From the NCBI RefSeq assembly GCF_026625785.1, contig NZ_CP113063.1:1736001-1800000 (forward strand): a stretch of 64,000 bases of DNA. Reading direction: 5' to 3'. Below are positions 8,781-17,394 of the stretch, piece after piece. The DNA is from Gordonia sp. SL306 (GTDB lineage: Bacteria > Actinomycetota > Actinomycetes > Mycobacteriales > Mycobacteriaceae). The position numbers and the translations under genes are program-made. The notes under the pieces are model-generated. The model had not been told where the DNA came from. It did no database searches and saw only the letters and a list, made by a program, of their open reading frames with translations. Every line of letters begins with the position of its first letter. Positions within the stretch are counted from its first letter, which is position 1.

Positions 8781-9779
8781 ATGACCTCACACATCTCGTC
8801 TATCGACCCCGCCGAGCTCGATCGCGGAGATCCCGAAGCCGCGATCGCTGCCGCCGCGCGACGCTGCTCCAACTGGGGACGGTGGGGACCCGATGACGTT
8901 CACGGCACCCTCAATCACATCGGGGACGCCGACCGTGCCCGAGCCGCAGCACTGGTGCGCACTGGTCAAACGCTGAGCTTGTCATTGCGATTCGATATGG
9001 ACGGCCCGCAAAGCGGCTGGCGACGCCGGACCAACCCGATCCACACCATGCTCGACACTGGCTCCGACGCCGAAGCCGGCCGTCAGGGTTTCCCCCACGG
9101 CATCGGCGGCGCAGACGACGTCGTCACGATGCCGCTGCAATGCTCCACCCAGTGGGATGGTTTGGGGCACATCTTCGATCATGGTCGCGCCTGGAACGAT
9201 CGCCCGGCGGGCGAGGTCGTCACCTCCGATGGCGACCGCGTGACCGGTATCGAGACGGCAGCAGACCTGATCATCGGCCGCGGCGTCCTCCTCGACGTCG
9301 GCCGACAGTTCGGGACCGACGGTGAACTCCCCGACGGGTTCGCCATCACCACCCAGCACCTGGACGAGACCATCGAAGCGCAGGGCTCGACCGCGACCGT
9401 AGGCCGAGGCGACCTTGTCTGCATCCGAACGGGACAGCTGACCCGGGTCCTACGTGACGGATGGGGCACCTACGCGGGAGGTCCGGCACCGGGACTCTCG
9501 TTCACCACCGCTGATTGGCTGCGCCACACCGACATCGCCGCCATCGCCACAGATACCTGGGGATTCGAGGTGCGTCCCAACGAGTTCGACGACGCTTTCC
9601 AACCACTGCATCAGGTCGCCATCCCACACATCGGGCTCTACCTGGGAGAGATGTGGAACCTCGACGCGCTCGCCGACGCGTGCGCCACCGACCGGCGCTA
9701 CGACTTCCTTCTCACCGCCGCACCGATCCCCGTCACCGGCGCGGTCGGTGCACCCGTCAACCCGATCGCCATGCGCTGA
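8781..9779 (+). CDS. Cyclase-family (PF04199) metal hydrolase
   Basis: Protein of 332 aa in the putative cyclase/kynurenine-formamidase-like family. The metal region is modified: STQWDGLGHIFDHGRAWND replaces the usual HxGTHxDxxxH, a form seen in the longer cyclase branch. These proteins hydrolyse amide, lactone or cyclic keto bonds. The start ATG 8781 follows AAGGAG. The frame upstream to 8682 overlaps the FAH gene and is not needed. It is the last gene of the operon and faces the LysR gene 25 bases away. It may open a lactone formed after ring cleavage. Confidence 0.8.
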   Translation: MTSHISSIDPAELDRGDPEAAIAAAARRCSNWGRWGPDDVHGTLNHIGDADRARAAALVRTGQTLSLSLRFDMDGPQSGWRRRTNPIHTMLDTGSDAEAGRQGFPHGIGGADDVVTMPLQCSTQWDGLGHIFDHGRAWNDRPAGEVVTSDGDRVTGIETAADLIIGRGVLLDVGRQFGTDGELPDGFAITTQHLDETIEAQGSTATVGRGDLVCIRTGQLTRVLRDGWGTYAGGPAPGLSFTTADWLRHTDIAAIATDTWGFEVRPNEFDDAFQPLHQVAIPHIGLYLGEMWNLDALADACATDRRYDFLLTAAPIPVTGAVGAPVNPIAMR

Positions 9780-9804
9780 ACATCCAACCGCCCGTCGACC
9801 GAGT

Positions 9805-10770
9805 CTAGGTGGTGATGCGGACAGGATGAGTGAGCAGATCGTCGGTGGTGTCAATTTCGCGGCAGACCCGTTGGATCACCGAGCGGAACCACACGTTGGC
9901 CGGGTCGGTCGCTTGCATCGGATGCCAGTACATCGATTCGACGACCGGTATCTCGAGATCCGGGTCGAGCTGGACAGTCGTGATGGCCACATCCTGATGA
10001 ATCCGTCGGATCAACATGCGTGGGACAAGTGCCACCAGGTCGGTTCCCTCGACGAGCATCGGTGACGCCTGCCATCCAGCCACCCGCGCCGCTACTCGTG
10101 GCGTGATCCCCAACTCGGCGAAGAAGCGCATCGGCGGGGTCTGGACACCCGGTCCGAACTCGCCCATCACATGCGGCGCCGCAGCGAGATCATCAACGGA
10201 GATCCGTTTCTGCTTCAGAAGAGGGTTTGCGGAGTCCATCACCGCGACGAACTCGTCACGGAACAGCTGTCGCGACACACCCCCGAAGCTCTGACCCACG
10301 GGTCCGATCAGCACATCGATGTGATTGAAGGCTTCCAGATCGGGCCGGATCCGGGAGGACGGCATGATGTCGACGCTGACCCGAGCGCCCGCCTCGGCTA
10401 TCAGATTGCGCAACGGACGCATCACCACGGCCGTCGCATAGTCCGACGCCGCCAACACGAATGTGCGTTCGCTCAGGGCCGGGTCGAACTGCGCATTCAG
10501 TCTCATGGCGCCCTGCGCTCGTTCCATGGCGTCATTCACCAGTGGCGCCAGGGTCTCCGCGAACGCGGTCAGTTCGTAGCCGCGGCCGACGCGCACGAGG
10601 AGCTCATCGTTGAAGTGCCGACGAAGGCGGCCCAGGTTGTTGCTCATCGCCGATTGACTCAGATGCACTCGTTCGGCCGCTCGCGACACGTTACGCAGCT
10701 CCAGCAAGGCCTGCAGATGAGGGATCAGGTTGAGATCGACTTCATTCACGATTGCTGCCCCCGTTTTCAC
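9805..10770 (-). CDS. LysR-family transcriptional regulator
   Basis: LysR regulator of about 321 aa: N-terminal winged helix-turn-helix (LLELRNVSRAAERVHLSQSA) and a C-terminal effector-binding domain. The N-terminus DLNLIPHLQALLE resembles the NodD/NahR type, which often senses aromatics. Start choice: GTG 10770 has GAGAGG nine bases upstream; GTG 10749 is an alternative with only a G-run. The gene is convergent with the operon rather than divergent, so it does not share the operon promoter. It remains the likeliest regulator because it is adjacent and of a suitable type. Confidence 0.82.
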   Translation of the reverse strand: MKTGAAIVNEVDLNLIPHLQALLELRNVSRAAERVHLSQSAMSNNLGRLRRHFNDELLVRVGRGYELTAFAETLAPLVNDAMERAQGAMRLNAQFDPALSERTFVLAASDYATAVVMRPLRNLIAEAGARVSVDIMPSSRIRPDLEAFNHIDVLIGPVGQSFGGVSRQLFRDEFVAVMDSANPLLKQKRISVDDLAAAPHVMGEFGPGVQTPPMRFFAELGITPRVAARVAGWQASPMLVEGTDLVALVPRMLIRRIHQDVAITTVQLDPDLEIPVVESMYWHPMQATDPANVWFRSVIQRVCREIDTTDDLLTHPVRITT

Positions 10771-10866
10771 GTTCGAGCGCCTCTCGACGTCAACATATCC
10801 TGCCCGAGGCGCGCCAAGGCGCCGCACCAGGGATTTCTGTCTCGCCAGTGTGTCGAGGCGGTCGGG

Positions 10867-11730
10867 CTACCGCACAGCGTCGGCTCTGGGAATGGCGGTC
10901 AGGTTCTGGCTGGCTGCCCAGCTGGCCAGCAGAGCGAACTTCTCTGTCGTCGCGCTACCTGCCGGGGCGGTGTACGACGTGATCGATATGCCCGGTTCAC
11001 CGGGGACGTCGAGCACGTCGTAGTCGGCTTCCAGGTCGCCGACTTCGGGATGGTGGAAGAGTTTTCGGCCGGTGCGATGTTCATGCACGTCCTGCGCAGC
11101 CCAGTGCGCACGAAACGCGGGGCTCAGCGTAGAGAGTTCGCCGATGAGGGCCGCGAGCTCGGGCGCGAGGGGGTTACGTCCGACGGCGTACCGGAGCATC
11201 GCCGCATTCAGACTGCACGCCAACTCCCAGTCGCCGAAGAACTCTCGCGCACGCGGATCGAGGAAGGAGAACCGGGAGAAGTTCGGGCGGTCAGAATCGA
11301 ACAAGGGCGCAAACATCGCACGTCCCAGCAGGTTGGTGCCGACGATGTCCTGCAGCGCGTTGTAAGCGAGCGCCGGCACCGTCATGCTGTCGAGCATCCG
11401 CCGGAGCGACTCCCTCAGACCTGTCGGAGCAGACTCGGCGGCCCGAATCCCGGAGACGTTGGGGCGGAAGAGATCGAACAGATGAGTGCGTTCGGCGTCG
11501 TCGAGCTGAAGGGCGCGAGCGATCGACTCCAGCACGCTGTCCGAGGCGCTGGCGACTTTCCCACGTTCGAGCTTCGTGTAGTAGTCGGCGCTCACCCCCG
11601 CGAGGGTGGCGACCTCCTCGCGCCGAAGCCCCGGCACGCGGCGTTCGCTGTTGCCCGTGGGCACGCCGGCTTGTTCAGGCGTGATGTTCGCCCGCCGGGA
11701 GGCCAGGAACTCCCTGATCTCCTCGTTCAT
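10867..11730 (-). CDS. XRE regulator with MmyB-type ligand domain (copy A)
   Basis: Helix-turn-helix regulator of 287 aa. Residues 1-85 form an XRE domain with the family signature LRREEVATLAGVSADYYTKLERG; the rest is the MmyB-like ligand-binding domain (NLLGRAMFAPLFDSDRPN, LIGELSTLSPAFR, HPEVGDL). The start ATG 11730 has GGAG upstream; the frame extends to 11787 without need. Proteins of this family sit next to oxidoreductase or transporter genes and usually repress them. The zinc alcohol dehydrogenase gene lies upstream on the same strand. Related copies occur at 18361-19263, 19893-20465 and 22795-23392. Confidence 0.85.
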   Translation of the reverse strand: MNEEIREFLASRRANITPEQAGVPTGNSERRVPGLRREEVATLAGVSADYYTKLERGKVASASDSVLESIARALQLDDAERTHLFDLFRPNVSGIRAAESAPTGLRESLRRMLDSMTVPALAYNALQDIVGTNLLGRAMFAPLFDSDRPNFSRFSFLDPRAREFFGDWELACSLNAAMLRYAVGRNPLAPELAALIGELSTLSPAFRAHWAAQDVHEHRTGRKLFHHPEVGDLEADYDVLDVPGEPGISITSYTAPAGSATTEKFALLASWAASQNLTAIPRADAVR

Positions 11731-11838
11731 GTCCACTCCTTCAGAATACGATTTCCCCCGCCCCAAATGGCTGAGAGGTGCGCCCACCGAGACGGGCCGG
11801 TGCGCTCATCCTCGCCGTCCGGACTCGGCGACGGCCGC

Positions 11839-12861
11839 TTACAGCGTGAGCATGACCTTCGTGGCGCGGCGTTGGTCCATCGCCTTGTATCCCTCGGGTG
11901 CTTCCTCCAATGGCAAGGTCAGGTCGAAGACCTTGCCGGGGTCGATCTCGCCCCGCCAGATGCGGTCGATGAGGTCGGGCAGGAATCGGCGCACCGGTGC
12001 CGGCCCACCAAGGGTGTGGATGCCGGCAAAAAACAGCTCGATACCAGGGAGCTTCACGTCGTAGTTCACCCCGACGTAGCCCAGGTATCCACCGCCGCGA
12101 GTTGCACCGACTGCCTGCATGAACGACTCCTGCGTACCGACGGCCTCCACCACACCGTGCGCGCCGAGACCGTTGGTGAGCTCCTTGATCTTCGCCACAC
12201 CCGCGTCGCCACGCTCCTCGACGATGTCGGTCGCACCGTAGTAGCGGGCCAGCTTCTGCCGCTCCGGATGGCGTGACATGGCGATGATGCGCTCCGCGCC
12301 TAGCTGCTTCGCGGCGAGGACCGCCATCAGGCCGACCGCTCCGTCACCGACGACGGCGACCGTCTTGCCAGGCCCGGCATCTGCGGCGACGGCGGCGTAC
12401 CAGCCGGTGCCGAGCACGTCCGATGCCGCCAGCAGCGCCGGGTACACCTCGGGATCGGGCGTCCCGGGCGTCTTCACGAGGGTGCCGTCGGCATGAGGGA
12501 TGCGCGCCTTCTCGGCCTGGGTGCCCACGGTCTGCGCGACGAATTCGGCGTGCACGCACTTGGACTGGAAGCCGGCCTGGCAGATCTCACACGTGTTGTC
12601 GGAGATCACGAACGAACCGACGACGAAGTCGCCGGGCTTGACGGTTTCGACAGCGCTGCCGACCTCCTCGACCACACCGATGTACTCATGCCCCATCACC
12701 TGGTGGTCGGCCGGCTCAACGCCGCGGTAGGGCCAGAGGTCCGATCCGCAAATACAGGATGCGGTCAGCGCGATGACCGCATCAGTGGGTTCGATGATCG
12801 TCGGATCGTCGCGGTCCTCGACCCGAACGTCCCCGGCCGTATACATGACAACTCCGCGCAC
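11839..12861 (-). CDS. Zinc-dependent alcohol dehydrogenase
   Basis: Medium-chain dehydrogenase of 340 aa. Catalytic zinc site: CGSDLW and GHEYIG. Structural zinc cysteines: the cysteine-rich stretch CEICQAGFQSKC. NAD(P) motif GDGAVG lies in the second half. It should oxidise an alcohol or reduce an aldehyde. The frame is open to 13008, but the family start corresponds to GTG 12861 (VRGVVMYTAGDVRVED); no strong ribosome binding site is visible, so the start is moderately sure. The XRE regulator copy A lies 108 bases downstream on the same strand. Confidence 0.85.
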   Translation of the reverse strand: MRGVVMYTAGDVRVEDRDDPTIIEPTDAVIALTASCICGSDLWPYRGVEPADHQVMGHEYIGVVEEVGSAVETVKPGDFVVGSFVISDNTCEICQAGFQSKCVHAEFVAQTVGTQAEKARIPHADGTLVKTPGTPDPEVYPALLAASDVLGTGWYAAVAADAGPGKTVAVVGDGAVGLMAVLAAKQLGAERIIAMSRHPERQKLARYYGATDIVEERGDAGVAKIKELTNGLGAHGVVEAVGTQESFMQAVGATRGGGYLGYVGVNYDVKLPGIELFFAGIHTLGGPAPVRRFLPDLIDRIWRGEIDPGKVFDLTLPLEEAPEGYKAMDQRRATKVMLTL

Positions 12862-13086
12862 TGACGGTCTCGATTCCTGGTCGACTACGGACCTGCGGTC
12901 GCAGGCCCGACCTCTCCATGGAACGGAATATCCGGGCTGACTGGGAGGGTCAGATTTTCCCCCGCGACGTACCAAACGCCACCTCGACGATGTTTTCCTC
13001 CGGGACAACTGCCAGAATCTGCGATTCGCGGGCCTGCCGACGTCGGTCCTTCATTTCGTTACTACTGTATTGCGCCGTGACACCGA
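12862..13086. other. Intergenic region upstream of the alcohol dehydrogenase
   Basis: About 225 bases between the dehydrogenase start and the 3' end of the alpha/beta hydrolase gene. No gene or clear hairpin is seen. It should hold the dehydrogenase promoter. A locally AT-richer patch lies near 13045-13080. Confidence 0.4.
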
Positions 13087-14376
13087 TCAGCTCCTGCGGG
13101 GGTGCGGAAGATCGACGACTTCGCCTGCGGCGGTGACCAATCGATGTTCGTCCCCGGCGGGCTTGCCTAGTGCCCGGTCGTGCAGCCAGTCGATCGTCAG
13201 CCCGCGCCAGCTCGGGCCCACTGCGGTTGCCGGGCTGTCGGTCATGGAGTGGCGGGCACCGGCGTATCTGGTGATCGAAGAGGGTGCGGGACAGATTCGG
13301 GCTAATTCGTCGACCCATCCAGTGGGCGATAATTCATCGGCCGTGCCCCCGATGATTTGCCACGGAACGTTCATCTCCCTGATCAGCGGGCGCAAATCGT
13401 AACCGGCGACCATGTCGTCGAATGCTGCCTCGTCATCGTAGAGCCCGGCCATCCACATATGCCGGGCCTTGAAGGTCGGCGAGGCCTGCTCGAACAAGGT
13501 GCGGAGACCGGGTTCGAAAGCAGGCAGAGCAACCGAACAGCCGCGGAACACCGGCGAGGTCGCCGCGACCTGGGTCATCCAGTGCGATCCGAAACTGGTG
13601 CCGGCACAGACCAATCGGTCGTCGTCGACCTCGGGGCGCGCACGCAGCCAATCGACCAGCACCCGGCCCGCCTCGATCCAGGCGGTAGGGGTGACGTGGA
13701 CACCCCGGATCGCGGTCTCCCCCTGGCCGGGACCGTCGACCGCGAGCACCGCGAATCCTCGTGCCAGCCACGGGTCCGCGGCACGGGATACGACGATCTC
13801 GCGCGGGGCATCCATGCCGCCACAGGCCAGCACAGTGGGGAACGGCCCGTCGACACCGGCCGGGCGGTGAAACCAGGCCGCGAGCACGCCGGTGCCGAAG
13901 GGGATGTCGACGCGCTCGACATGGTGATCCGAATGTGCGCCCCAGGCAAGATAGGCGGCATTCTTGTGGTCGTCGAGCTCACGAACCAGCGCCTCGTCGG
14001 TCCATACCGGCCAGCAGGCCAGCGACCACAGTTGGGCCGCGGCATACCAGTGCACCGCGGCCGTCTGCGGATGCCCGGCATCCTCGGCCTCCCGTGCAAA
14101 CCGCTCACGGCGCCGCGCTACCCCAGTGACGACCGGGACGTGATCGTCGAGCTTGCGTACCGCGCCACGGATAACGGCCATATCCGCCGGCGCGAGTTCA
14201 TCGCCGACCGGGCCCAGATGGTAGGCCAGACGTGGCTGATCGAATTCGATGGTCTGCGCCCGGATCGTCTCGTCGACCAGCCAGCGCTGCTCACGAAACC
14301 GCCGCGGGCCGCTGGGCACGCCGATGTTCGGAGTGGTGTTTTCGACCTGACTGAGGTGAGCCCTCTGGTGAGACAC
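13087..14376 (-). CDS. Alpha/beta hydrolase (FrsA / dihydroxypseudooxynicotine hydrolase-like)
   Basis: Alpha/beta hydrolase of 429 aa with a helical N-terminal cap domain (about 1-170), like the 2,6-dihydroxypseudooxynicotine hydrolase group. Catalytic elements: nucleophile S in GTSFGSH, acid D in GTADELSP and H in GARHSM. The oxyanion region is CGGMDAPRE. Such enzymes cleave C-C or ester bonds. The start GTG 14376 is chosen because AAGGA stands seven bases upstream; the frame runs on to 14424. A perfect 7-bp dyad at 14474-14494 lies about 100 bases upstream and may regulate it. Confidence 0.78.
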   Translation of the reverse strand: MSHQRAHLSQVENTTPNIGVPSGPRRFREQRWLVDETIRAQTIEFDQPRLAYHLGPVGDELAPADMAVIRGAVRKLDDHVPVVTGVARRRERFAREAEDAGHPQTAAVHWYAAAQLWSLACWPVWTDEALVRELDDHKNAAYLAWGAHSDHHVERVDIPFGTGVLAAWFHRPAGVDGPFPTVLACGGMDAPREIVVSRAADPWLARGFAVLAVDGPGQGETAIRGVHVTPTAWIEAGRVLVDWLRARPEVDDDRLVCAGTSFGSHWMTQVAATSPVFRGCSVALPAFEPGLRTLFEQASPTFKARHMWMAGLYDDEAAFDDMVAGYDLRPLIREMNVPWQIIGGTADELSPTGWVDELARICPAPSSITRYAGARHSMTDSPATAVGPSWRGLTIDWLHDRALGKPAGDEHRLVTAAGEVVDLPHPRRS

Positions 14377-14473
14377 GAATCTGTCCTTATCGACGACGGT
14401 TCGACTGACGGAGGTCCGAGTCACCAGTGTCAGGGCGATTCGCCGAAAAGGGAACCGGATCTCACGGATACGA

Positions 14474-14494
14474 ACTATCCACCGTGCGGATAGT
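14474..14494. promoter_or_regulatory. Dyad ACTATCC-N7-GGATAGT, possible operator
   Basis: Perfect 7-bp inverted repeat with a 7-base spacer, about 100 bases upstream of the alpha/beta hydrolase start (minus strand) and just left of the decayed MFS copy. The size and symmetry suit a dimeric repressor such as TetR or MarR. The regulator is unknown. Confidence 0.45.
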
Positions 14495-14502
14495 GGCTCG
14501 AC

Positions 14503-14874
14503 CGAGTGCCATCATCACCCGGGACTCCCACCCGTGCACGAGGCGTGGTCGGATGGGTAACGGGCATCGCCGCGGCGTCGGCTCCGACCGAGATCTCGAC
14601 GCCGTTCGGCCCGCACCGTCACCCACCAGAAGGACCACCTCGACATGCCCGAAGCATCCGCACGATCCGCCGACGGCGCCCCACTGTCGCTGCTGATCTA
14701 CATCCTCGCCGGCGGCGTCTTCCTGATGGCACCACCGAATTCATCGTCGCCAACGCCGACGCCGGCCTGATAATCAACGTATTCGCGATCGGGATGATCA
14801 TCGGCACGCCGCTGATGGCGGACGCAAAGCTCAAACTGCTGCGCCGCGTGGCGCTTTCGCAGTCGCCGATCGCT
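14503..14874 (+). repeat. Direct repeat, left copy (with 16984-17394)
   Basis: This stretch is strongly similar to 16984-17394, which holds the leader and first about 90 codons of the MFS gene. The offset is a constant 2481 bases from the left boundary to the ATG, so the leaders align without gaps. Inside the reading frame the left copy has lost one base and, further on, 39 bases, after which the offset is 2521. The two copies bracket rarA, an intact mmcQ-like gene and a broken one. Confidence 0.85.
14645..14874 (+). pseudogene. 5' fragment of a duplicated MFS transporter gene
   Basis: Decayed copy of the first part of the gene at 17126. It begins MPEASARSADGAPLSLLIYILAGG, clearly matching MPEASARSAVDARLPLLIYVLAGG of the intact copy. 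A single-base deletion in the codon after LAGGVFLM breaks the frame. A later 39-base deletion removes the end of the first periplasmic loop. Similarity resumes in VFAIGMIIGTPLMA and stops near 14874, before rarA. No full-length transporter can be made from it. Confidence 0.85.
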
Positions 14875-14930
14875 TACGCTGTACGACCCGGTGAGAGATT
14901 GTGAACGTGTAGGCGTTCGACCGGCGAAGG

Positions 14931-16265
14931 TCAGTCGGTTGTGGGAGTGGTGTGGTCGTCGTCTGAGGCGCTGGGACCTGTGGCGCGCAAATGCGCCCAC
15001 TGGCGGAGGCGCTCGGTGATGGTGCGCTCGTAACCGCCGGCGGTCGGTTCGTAGAACGTCTCTCGCAGCATGTCGTCGGGAAAGTAGTTCGCGCCGGAGA
15101 ATCCGGTGTCGGTGTCCGGGTCGTACTGGTAGCCCTTCCCGTAGCCGAGGTCCTTCATCAGCCGGGTCGGTGCATTGAGGATGTGCGACGGCGGCATCAA
15201 TGACCCGGTGCGTTTGGCGGCAGCGTGAGCCTTGGTGAAGCCGCGGTACACGCCGATCGACTTCGGGGCGGTCGACAGATACAGCACGGCCTGAGCGAGG
15301 GCGAGTTCGCCTTCTGGGGAGCCGAGACGTTCGTACACGTCCCATGCCGCCAGTGCTTGCTGGACCGCGTGCGGGTCGGCCATACCGATGTCTTCGTTCG
15401 CGAATCGGGTGATCCGGCGGGCGATGAACAGCGGGTCCTCGCCGCCGTCGAGCATCCGAGCCAGCCAATAGAGTGCTGCGTCCGGGTCGGAACCGCGCAT
15501 CGACTTGTGTAGGGCGGAGATCAGGTTGTAGTGGCTCTCTTGCGACTTGTCGTACAGCGGCACGCGTTTCTGCACGGCAGCAGCAAGCGCGGCCGTGTCG
15601 ACAGGACCGGGGAGGTTCTGGACCTGCTCGATCATGTTGAGCAGATACCGACCGTCGCCGTCGGCCATCGCGATCAGCGACTGCCGGGCGTCCTCATCGA
15701 GCGGGAGCGGCGCGCCGATGAGTTCTTCGGCGCGGTTGATGAGGGTCTCAAGAGCAGCCTCGCCCAGGCGTTTGAGGACAAACACCTGGCAGCGTGACAA
15801 CAGTGCACCGTTGAGTTCGAAACTGGGGTTCTCCGTGGTCGCACCAACGAGAACGATGGTGCCGTCCTCGACGTAGGGCAAGAAGCTGTCCTGCTGGGCG
15901 CGATTGAAGCGGTGGATCTCGTCGACGAACAGCAAGGTCCCCTGTTCGATCTCTCGGCGACGCTTGGCCGCCTGGAAGATCTTCCGAAGGTCTGCAACGC
16001 CGGAGAATGTCGCCGACAGGGGCTCGAAGGCGAGGTCGGTCTGCTCGGCGAGCAGCCGGGCAATGGTCGTCTTGCCGCACCCGGGCGGTCCCCACAGCAC
16101 CATCGACACGAGTCGCTGCCCAACGACCATCCGCCCGATCGGGGCGTCATCGGCGAGGAGCTGATCTTGACCGACAACGTCGGTCAGGACGTTCGGTCTC
16201 AACCGGTCGGCCAGCGGTCGAGAGGCATCATCCGGCTCGAACAGCGACGACTGCTGCCCGTCCAT
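14931..16265 (-). CDS. rarA: Replication-associated recombination protein A
   Basis: AAA+ ATPase of the RarA/MgsA (WRNIP1) family, 444 aa, acting at stalled replication forks. Walker A is GPPGCGKTT, Walker B is FVDEIHRFN and sensor 1 is VGATTENPSFELN. The C-terminal RarA-specific region (YWLARMLDGGEDPLFIARR and VYRGFTKAHAAA) is complete. The start is ATG 16265 (GTG 16268 is possible); it overlaps the stop of the mmcQ-like gene, and AAAAGG lies upstream, so the two genes are coupled. The length is usual for the family. Confidence 0.93.
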   Translation of the reverse strand: MDGQQSSLFEPDDASRPLADRLRPNVLTDVVGQDQLLADDAPIGRMVVGQRLVSMVLWGPPGCGKTTIARLLAEQTDLAFEPLSATFSGVADLRKIFQAAKRRREIEQGTLLFVDEIHRFNRAQQDSFLPYVEDGTIVLVGATTENPSFELNGALLSRCQVFVLKRLGEAALETLINRAEELIGAPLPLDEDARQSLIAMADGDGRYLLNMIEQVQNLPGPVDTAALAAAVQKRVPLYDKSQESHYNLISALHKSMRGSDPDAALYWLARMLDGGEDPLFIARRITRFANEDIGMADPHAVQQALAAWDVYERLGSPEGELALAQAVLYLSTAPKSIGVYRGFTKAHAAAKRTGSLMPPSHILNAPTRLMKDLGYGKGYQYDPDTDTGFSGANYFPDDMLRETFYEPTAGGYERTITERLRQWAHLRATGPSASDDDHTTPTTD

Positions 16266-16624
16266 CACTTGCGCCTTTTGGGGGCGTGTTCGCCGGCGAG
16301 CTCGTACGAGCCGTGCACCAGGTCGTCGATCAGCGCAGGCGTGATGTCCGGGCCGGACCCGATCGAGATCCAGTGCAGCTTGTCGAGGTAGCGCCCCGCT
16401 GTGATCGTGTCGTGGTCGCGGCGCAGCGCGTCTCCGTGATCCGGATCGACCTTGACAGTGACGATCTGCAGGTCAGGGTCGTCGTCGGTGACGATGAGAA
16501 AAACCTTGTCACGCACTTTCCACACGTCCAGGTGCGCAGTGAACGGACGCCCGTGGGTGACACCGTCGAGTGACGCGGCCGTGTCACGAGCGATCTGCTG
16601 GAGCTGCTTTCCCGAGAGCGTCAC
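16265..16624 (-). CDS. MmcQ/YjbR family DNA-binding protein
   Basis: Small protein of 119 aa of the MmcQ/YjbR (CyaY-like fold) family. The pattern is visible: N-terminal THGRPFTAHLDVWKVRDKVF, then a central VKVDPDHGDALRRDH, and a C-terminal helix PALIDDLVHGSYELAGEH. The role is uncertain; some members bind DNA without sequence preference. The start GTG 16624 overlaps the stop of a broken paralogue (GTGA), and its stop overlaps the rarA start, so the trio looks like a former operon. Confidence 0.78.
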   Translation of the reverse strand: MTLSGKQLQQIARDTAASLDGVTHGRPFTAHLDVWKVRDKVFLIVTDDDPDLQIVTVKVDPDHGDALRRDHDTITAGRYLDKLHWISIGSGPDITPALIDDLVHGSYELAGEHAPKRRK

Positions 16625-16878
16625 CGGAGACGCCGACCAAACGTGCCAGGGTCAGCAGGGCCCTTTGCCCACGGCAGATTCGCCACGACAAGCAGGTATG
16701 AATCCGTGACCAGATCATCGATCGACGGCGTCGACAGGCCGCCCCCGGGGTGCAACGTGATCCAGTGCGTCTTGTTCATGTGATACCCGGGAGAGATGTC
16801 TCGTACTGCTCCCGCAGGGCCTTCCCTTCCTCCGGATCGGTCGTCAGGATCACGATCGGTGCCTCACACAAAGTACGT
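16621..16878 (-). pseudogene. Frameshifted, 5'-truncated MmcQ/YjbR gene
   Basis: Two frames together give the C-terminal half of a second MmcQ-like protein. PIVILTTDPEEGKALREQYE is read in one frame; after loss of one G near 16800 the next frame reads DISPGYHMNKTHWITLHPGG and continues through SIDDLVTDSYLLVVANLP to a stop at 16621. The usual N-terminal half is missing; at its place begins unrelated DNA and then the MFS leader repeat. The stop overlaps the start of the intact paralogue. A sequencing error could explain the frameshift but not the missing N-terminus. Confidence 0.75.
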
Positions 16879-17125
16879 ACCAGCGTACGCACCGAGTTCA
16901 GACGTTGGAGACCAGATGCGCCGAGGGAAACCGAGCCTCGAGCCCCAACGGTAGGCAGCCGAACACCTCGCCGGGAGTCCCCCCGAGTACCACCATCACG
17001 CGGGACTCCCACCCGTGCACGAGGCGTGGTCGGATGGGTAGCGGGCATCGCCGCGGCATCGGCTCCGACCGAGATCTCGACGCCGCTCCGCCCCGCACTG
17101 TTACCCAAGAAGGACCCACCTCGAC
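16879..17125. other. MFS leader region (right copy of the direct repeat begins here)
   Basis: No gene. From 16984 on, the sequence matches the left repeat copy at 14503 base for base in spacing. The piece between 16879 and 16983 is not part of the repeat. It should hold the promoter of the MFS gene; AAGGA occurs a few bases before its ATG. Confidence 0.5.
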
Positions 17126-17394
17126 ATGCCTGAAGCATCCGCACGATCCGCCGTCGACGCCCGGCTGCCGCTACTGATCTACGTCCTCGCCGGCGGCGTC
17201 TTCCTGATGGGCACCACCGAGTTCCTCGTCGCCGGCATCCTTCCCGAGATCGCCGCCGACATCGGCGTCAGCGTCGCCGACGCCGGCCTGATGATCACCG
17301 TATTCGCGATCGGGATGATCATCGGCACGCCACTGATGGCGGTCGCAACGCTCAAACTGCCCCGGCGCGTGGCGCTCTCGCTGTCTCTGATCGT
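16984..17394 (+). repeat. Direct repeat, right copy (with 14503-14874)
   Basis: The intact counterpart of the left copy. It covers about 140 bases of leader and about 90 codons of the MFS gene. Similarity with the left copy fades after VALSLSLIV. Confidence 0.85.

Noticed and set aside
10171..12276. Very long + strand frame (701 codons)
   Set aside because: It is antisense to the LysR, XRE and alcohol dehydrogenase genes, which have clear domains; the translation is Arg/His-rich with no family signature. A GC-rich shadow.
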